Shown here piece after piece: positions 5,252 to 5,991 of a stretch of 5,991 nucleotides of DNA (positions are counted from its first letter, which is position 1; each line of letters opens with the position of its first letter). Position numbers and translations under genes: made by a program. This stretch comes from Microcaldota archaeon. Lineage in GTDB: Archaea; Micrarchaeota; Micrarchaeia; Anstonellales; Bilamarchaeaceae. Below the pieces are notes generated by a model that worked only from the letters and a program-made list of their open reading frames with translations, had not been told where the DNA came from and made no database searches. The DNA lies in contig DAOUYQ010000057.1 in NCBI GenBank assembly GCA_030666035.1, forward strand, positions 1 to 5,991, given 5' to 3'.

Positions 5252-5991
5252 CTACCCATCAACACTCTCAATAATATTCTCATACCTAGATTTCTTATTC
5301 TTAAGCAGCACAATCCTAGAAACCTCCTGCTCATCACTATATTCATAATCCGGCAAATATTCAAGCAGCTTCCCACACAACTCTTTTACATATTCATGAG
5401 TAGGCATATTCTCCGCCCCCAGCCTTTTGCGTGAATACCCCAAGTGCATATACGCCTTAACTTCAATAAAATCAGCCCCGCTTTTCTCAAACATCTCCCC
5501 ATAAAGCGCCAACATAGAATCCAAATCATTAATCCCCTTAATCACAGTAAACCTCAAGACTCTCCTGCAGGGAAAATCCGCACTTAATTCAAGCGTCCGG
5601 TTTATCCTTCCCCAGGCATCCGGGTAAACCGGCACATTAACTTTATCAAAAGTTTCAGGTTCAGCAGCATCCACAGAAATATACAACTGAGTGGGCATTG
5701 CCCCCTCCTCTTTTAGCCTAAGCAGCATCTCCGGCTCCTGCCCATTAGTAACCAAGAATACAGTCTTTACTTCCTTTCTTCCCTTCAGGTTCTTAATCAA
5801 TTCCGGAAGCTTAGGGTAAAGCGTAGGCTCCCCGCTTAAGCTGATTGCCCAATGCACAGGAAACGAATCCAATACCCCGCGGAACAATTCCTCATTAACA
5901 TCCTCTGCCCCACCCAAGCCGGAAACCAGTTTGCGCTTAGCAGCAACTGTCCCCTCAATAATCTCATCAGGGGAATCCACGTTATTCTCCC
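5252..5991 (-). CDS. taw1: tRNA 4-demethylwyosine synthase (Taw1/TYW1 family, radical SAM), C-terminal part
   Basis: Taw1 condenses N1-methylguanosine-37 of tRNA-Phe with pyruvate carbons by radical SAM chemistry, forming the tricyclic imG-14, the first ring step of wyosine synthesis. The window holds the last 245 codons; the reading frame is open at the right edge. A GTG at 5980 begins a 242-codon stretch, but it is not the true start: the frame continues upstream, and family members carry their radical SAM CxxxCxxC cluster before this point. Family features, numbered from the first whole codon: SPDEII (6-11), KRKLVSGLGG (18-27), the SAM-binding strand ISLSGEPTLYP (49-59), LVTNG (79-83), YISVDAAEPETFDKV (103-117), and the highly characteristic FIEVKAYMHLGYSRKRL (174-190) followed by MPTHEYVKEL. 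The C-terminal SRIVLL is also typical. Taken with cca, this is a second tRNA-processing gene nearby, but on another transcript. Confidence 0.93.
   Translation of the reverse strand, partial: ENNVDSPDEIIEGTVAAKRKLVSGLGGAEDVNEELFRGVLDSFPVHWAISLSGEPTLYPKLPELIKNLKGRKEVKTVFLVTNGQEPEMLLRLKEEGAMPTQLYISVDAAEPETFDKVNVPVYPDAWGRINRTLELSADFPCRRVLRFTVIKGINDLDSMLALYGEMFEKSGADFIEVKAYMHLGYSRKRLGAENMPTHEYVKELCGKLLEYLPDYEYSDEQEVSRIVLLKNKKSRYENIIESVDG

Noticed and set aside
5252..5980. A complete 242-codon gene starting at the GTG at 5980
   Set aside because: The frame is open upstream to the window edge, and the Taw1 family needs an N-terminal part with the iron-sulfur cysteines, so this is a truncated view of a longer gene.

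Overview
This window is archaeal chromosomal DNA. Three markers point that way: a class I (archaeal-type) CCA-adding enzyme, the archaeal purine enzyme PurP, and an archaeal Taw1/TYW1-type wyosine synthase. The promoters also look archaeal, with A/T-rich TATA-like boxes centred about 24-29 nt before the likely start codons. The sequence does not fix the phylum. A small-genome or uncultivated lineage is possible, but that is inference.

Layout, left to right. Positions 1-1466 (minus) hold the first 488 codons of an unrecognised lipoprotein-like membrane protein whose C-terminus lies off the left edge. Positions 1467-1761 are a non-coding gap with promoter elements for both flanking genes. The gap also holds two potential RNA hairpins followed by a T8 run on the plus strand, which I report as a candidate small RNA. 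Positions 1762-3081 (plus) are cca, complete. Positions 3086-3970 (minus) encode an unrecognised four-helix membrane protein that converges on cca with only 4 bp between the stops. Positions 3971-4114 are a divergent promoter region with a 20-bp perfect palindrome almost midway between the two TATA boxes. Positions 4115-5191 (plus) are purP, complete. Positions 5192-5251 are a short convergent gap containing a near-perfect inverted repeat, probably a shared transcription end. Positions 5252-5991 (minus) are the C-terminal 245 codons of a Taw1-type radical SAM enzyme; its start and its iron-sulfur cysteines lie off the right edge.

The genes are not one operon: each is transcribed from its own strand switch. 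Two (cca, taw1) act on tRNA, one (purP) acts in purine synthesis, and two are membrane proteins of unknown role. The clearest regulatory signal is the palindrome shared by purP and the divergent membrane protein, which suggests common control of a purine gene and an uncharacterised membrane protein. No mobile element, CRISPR array, tRNA or rRNA was seen.
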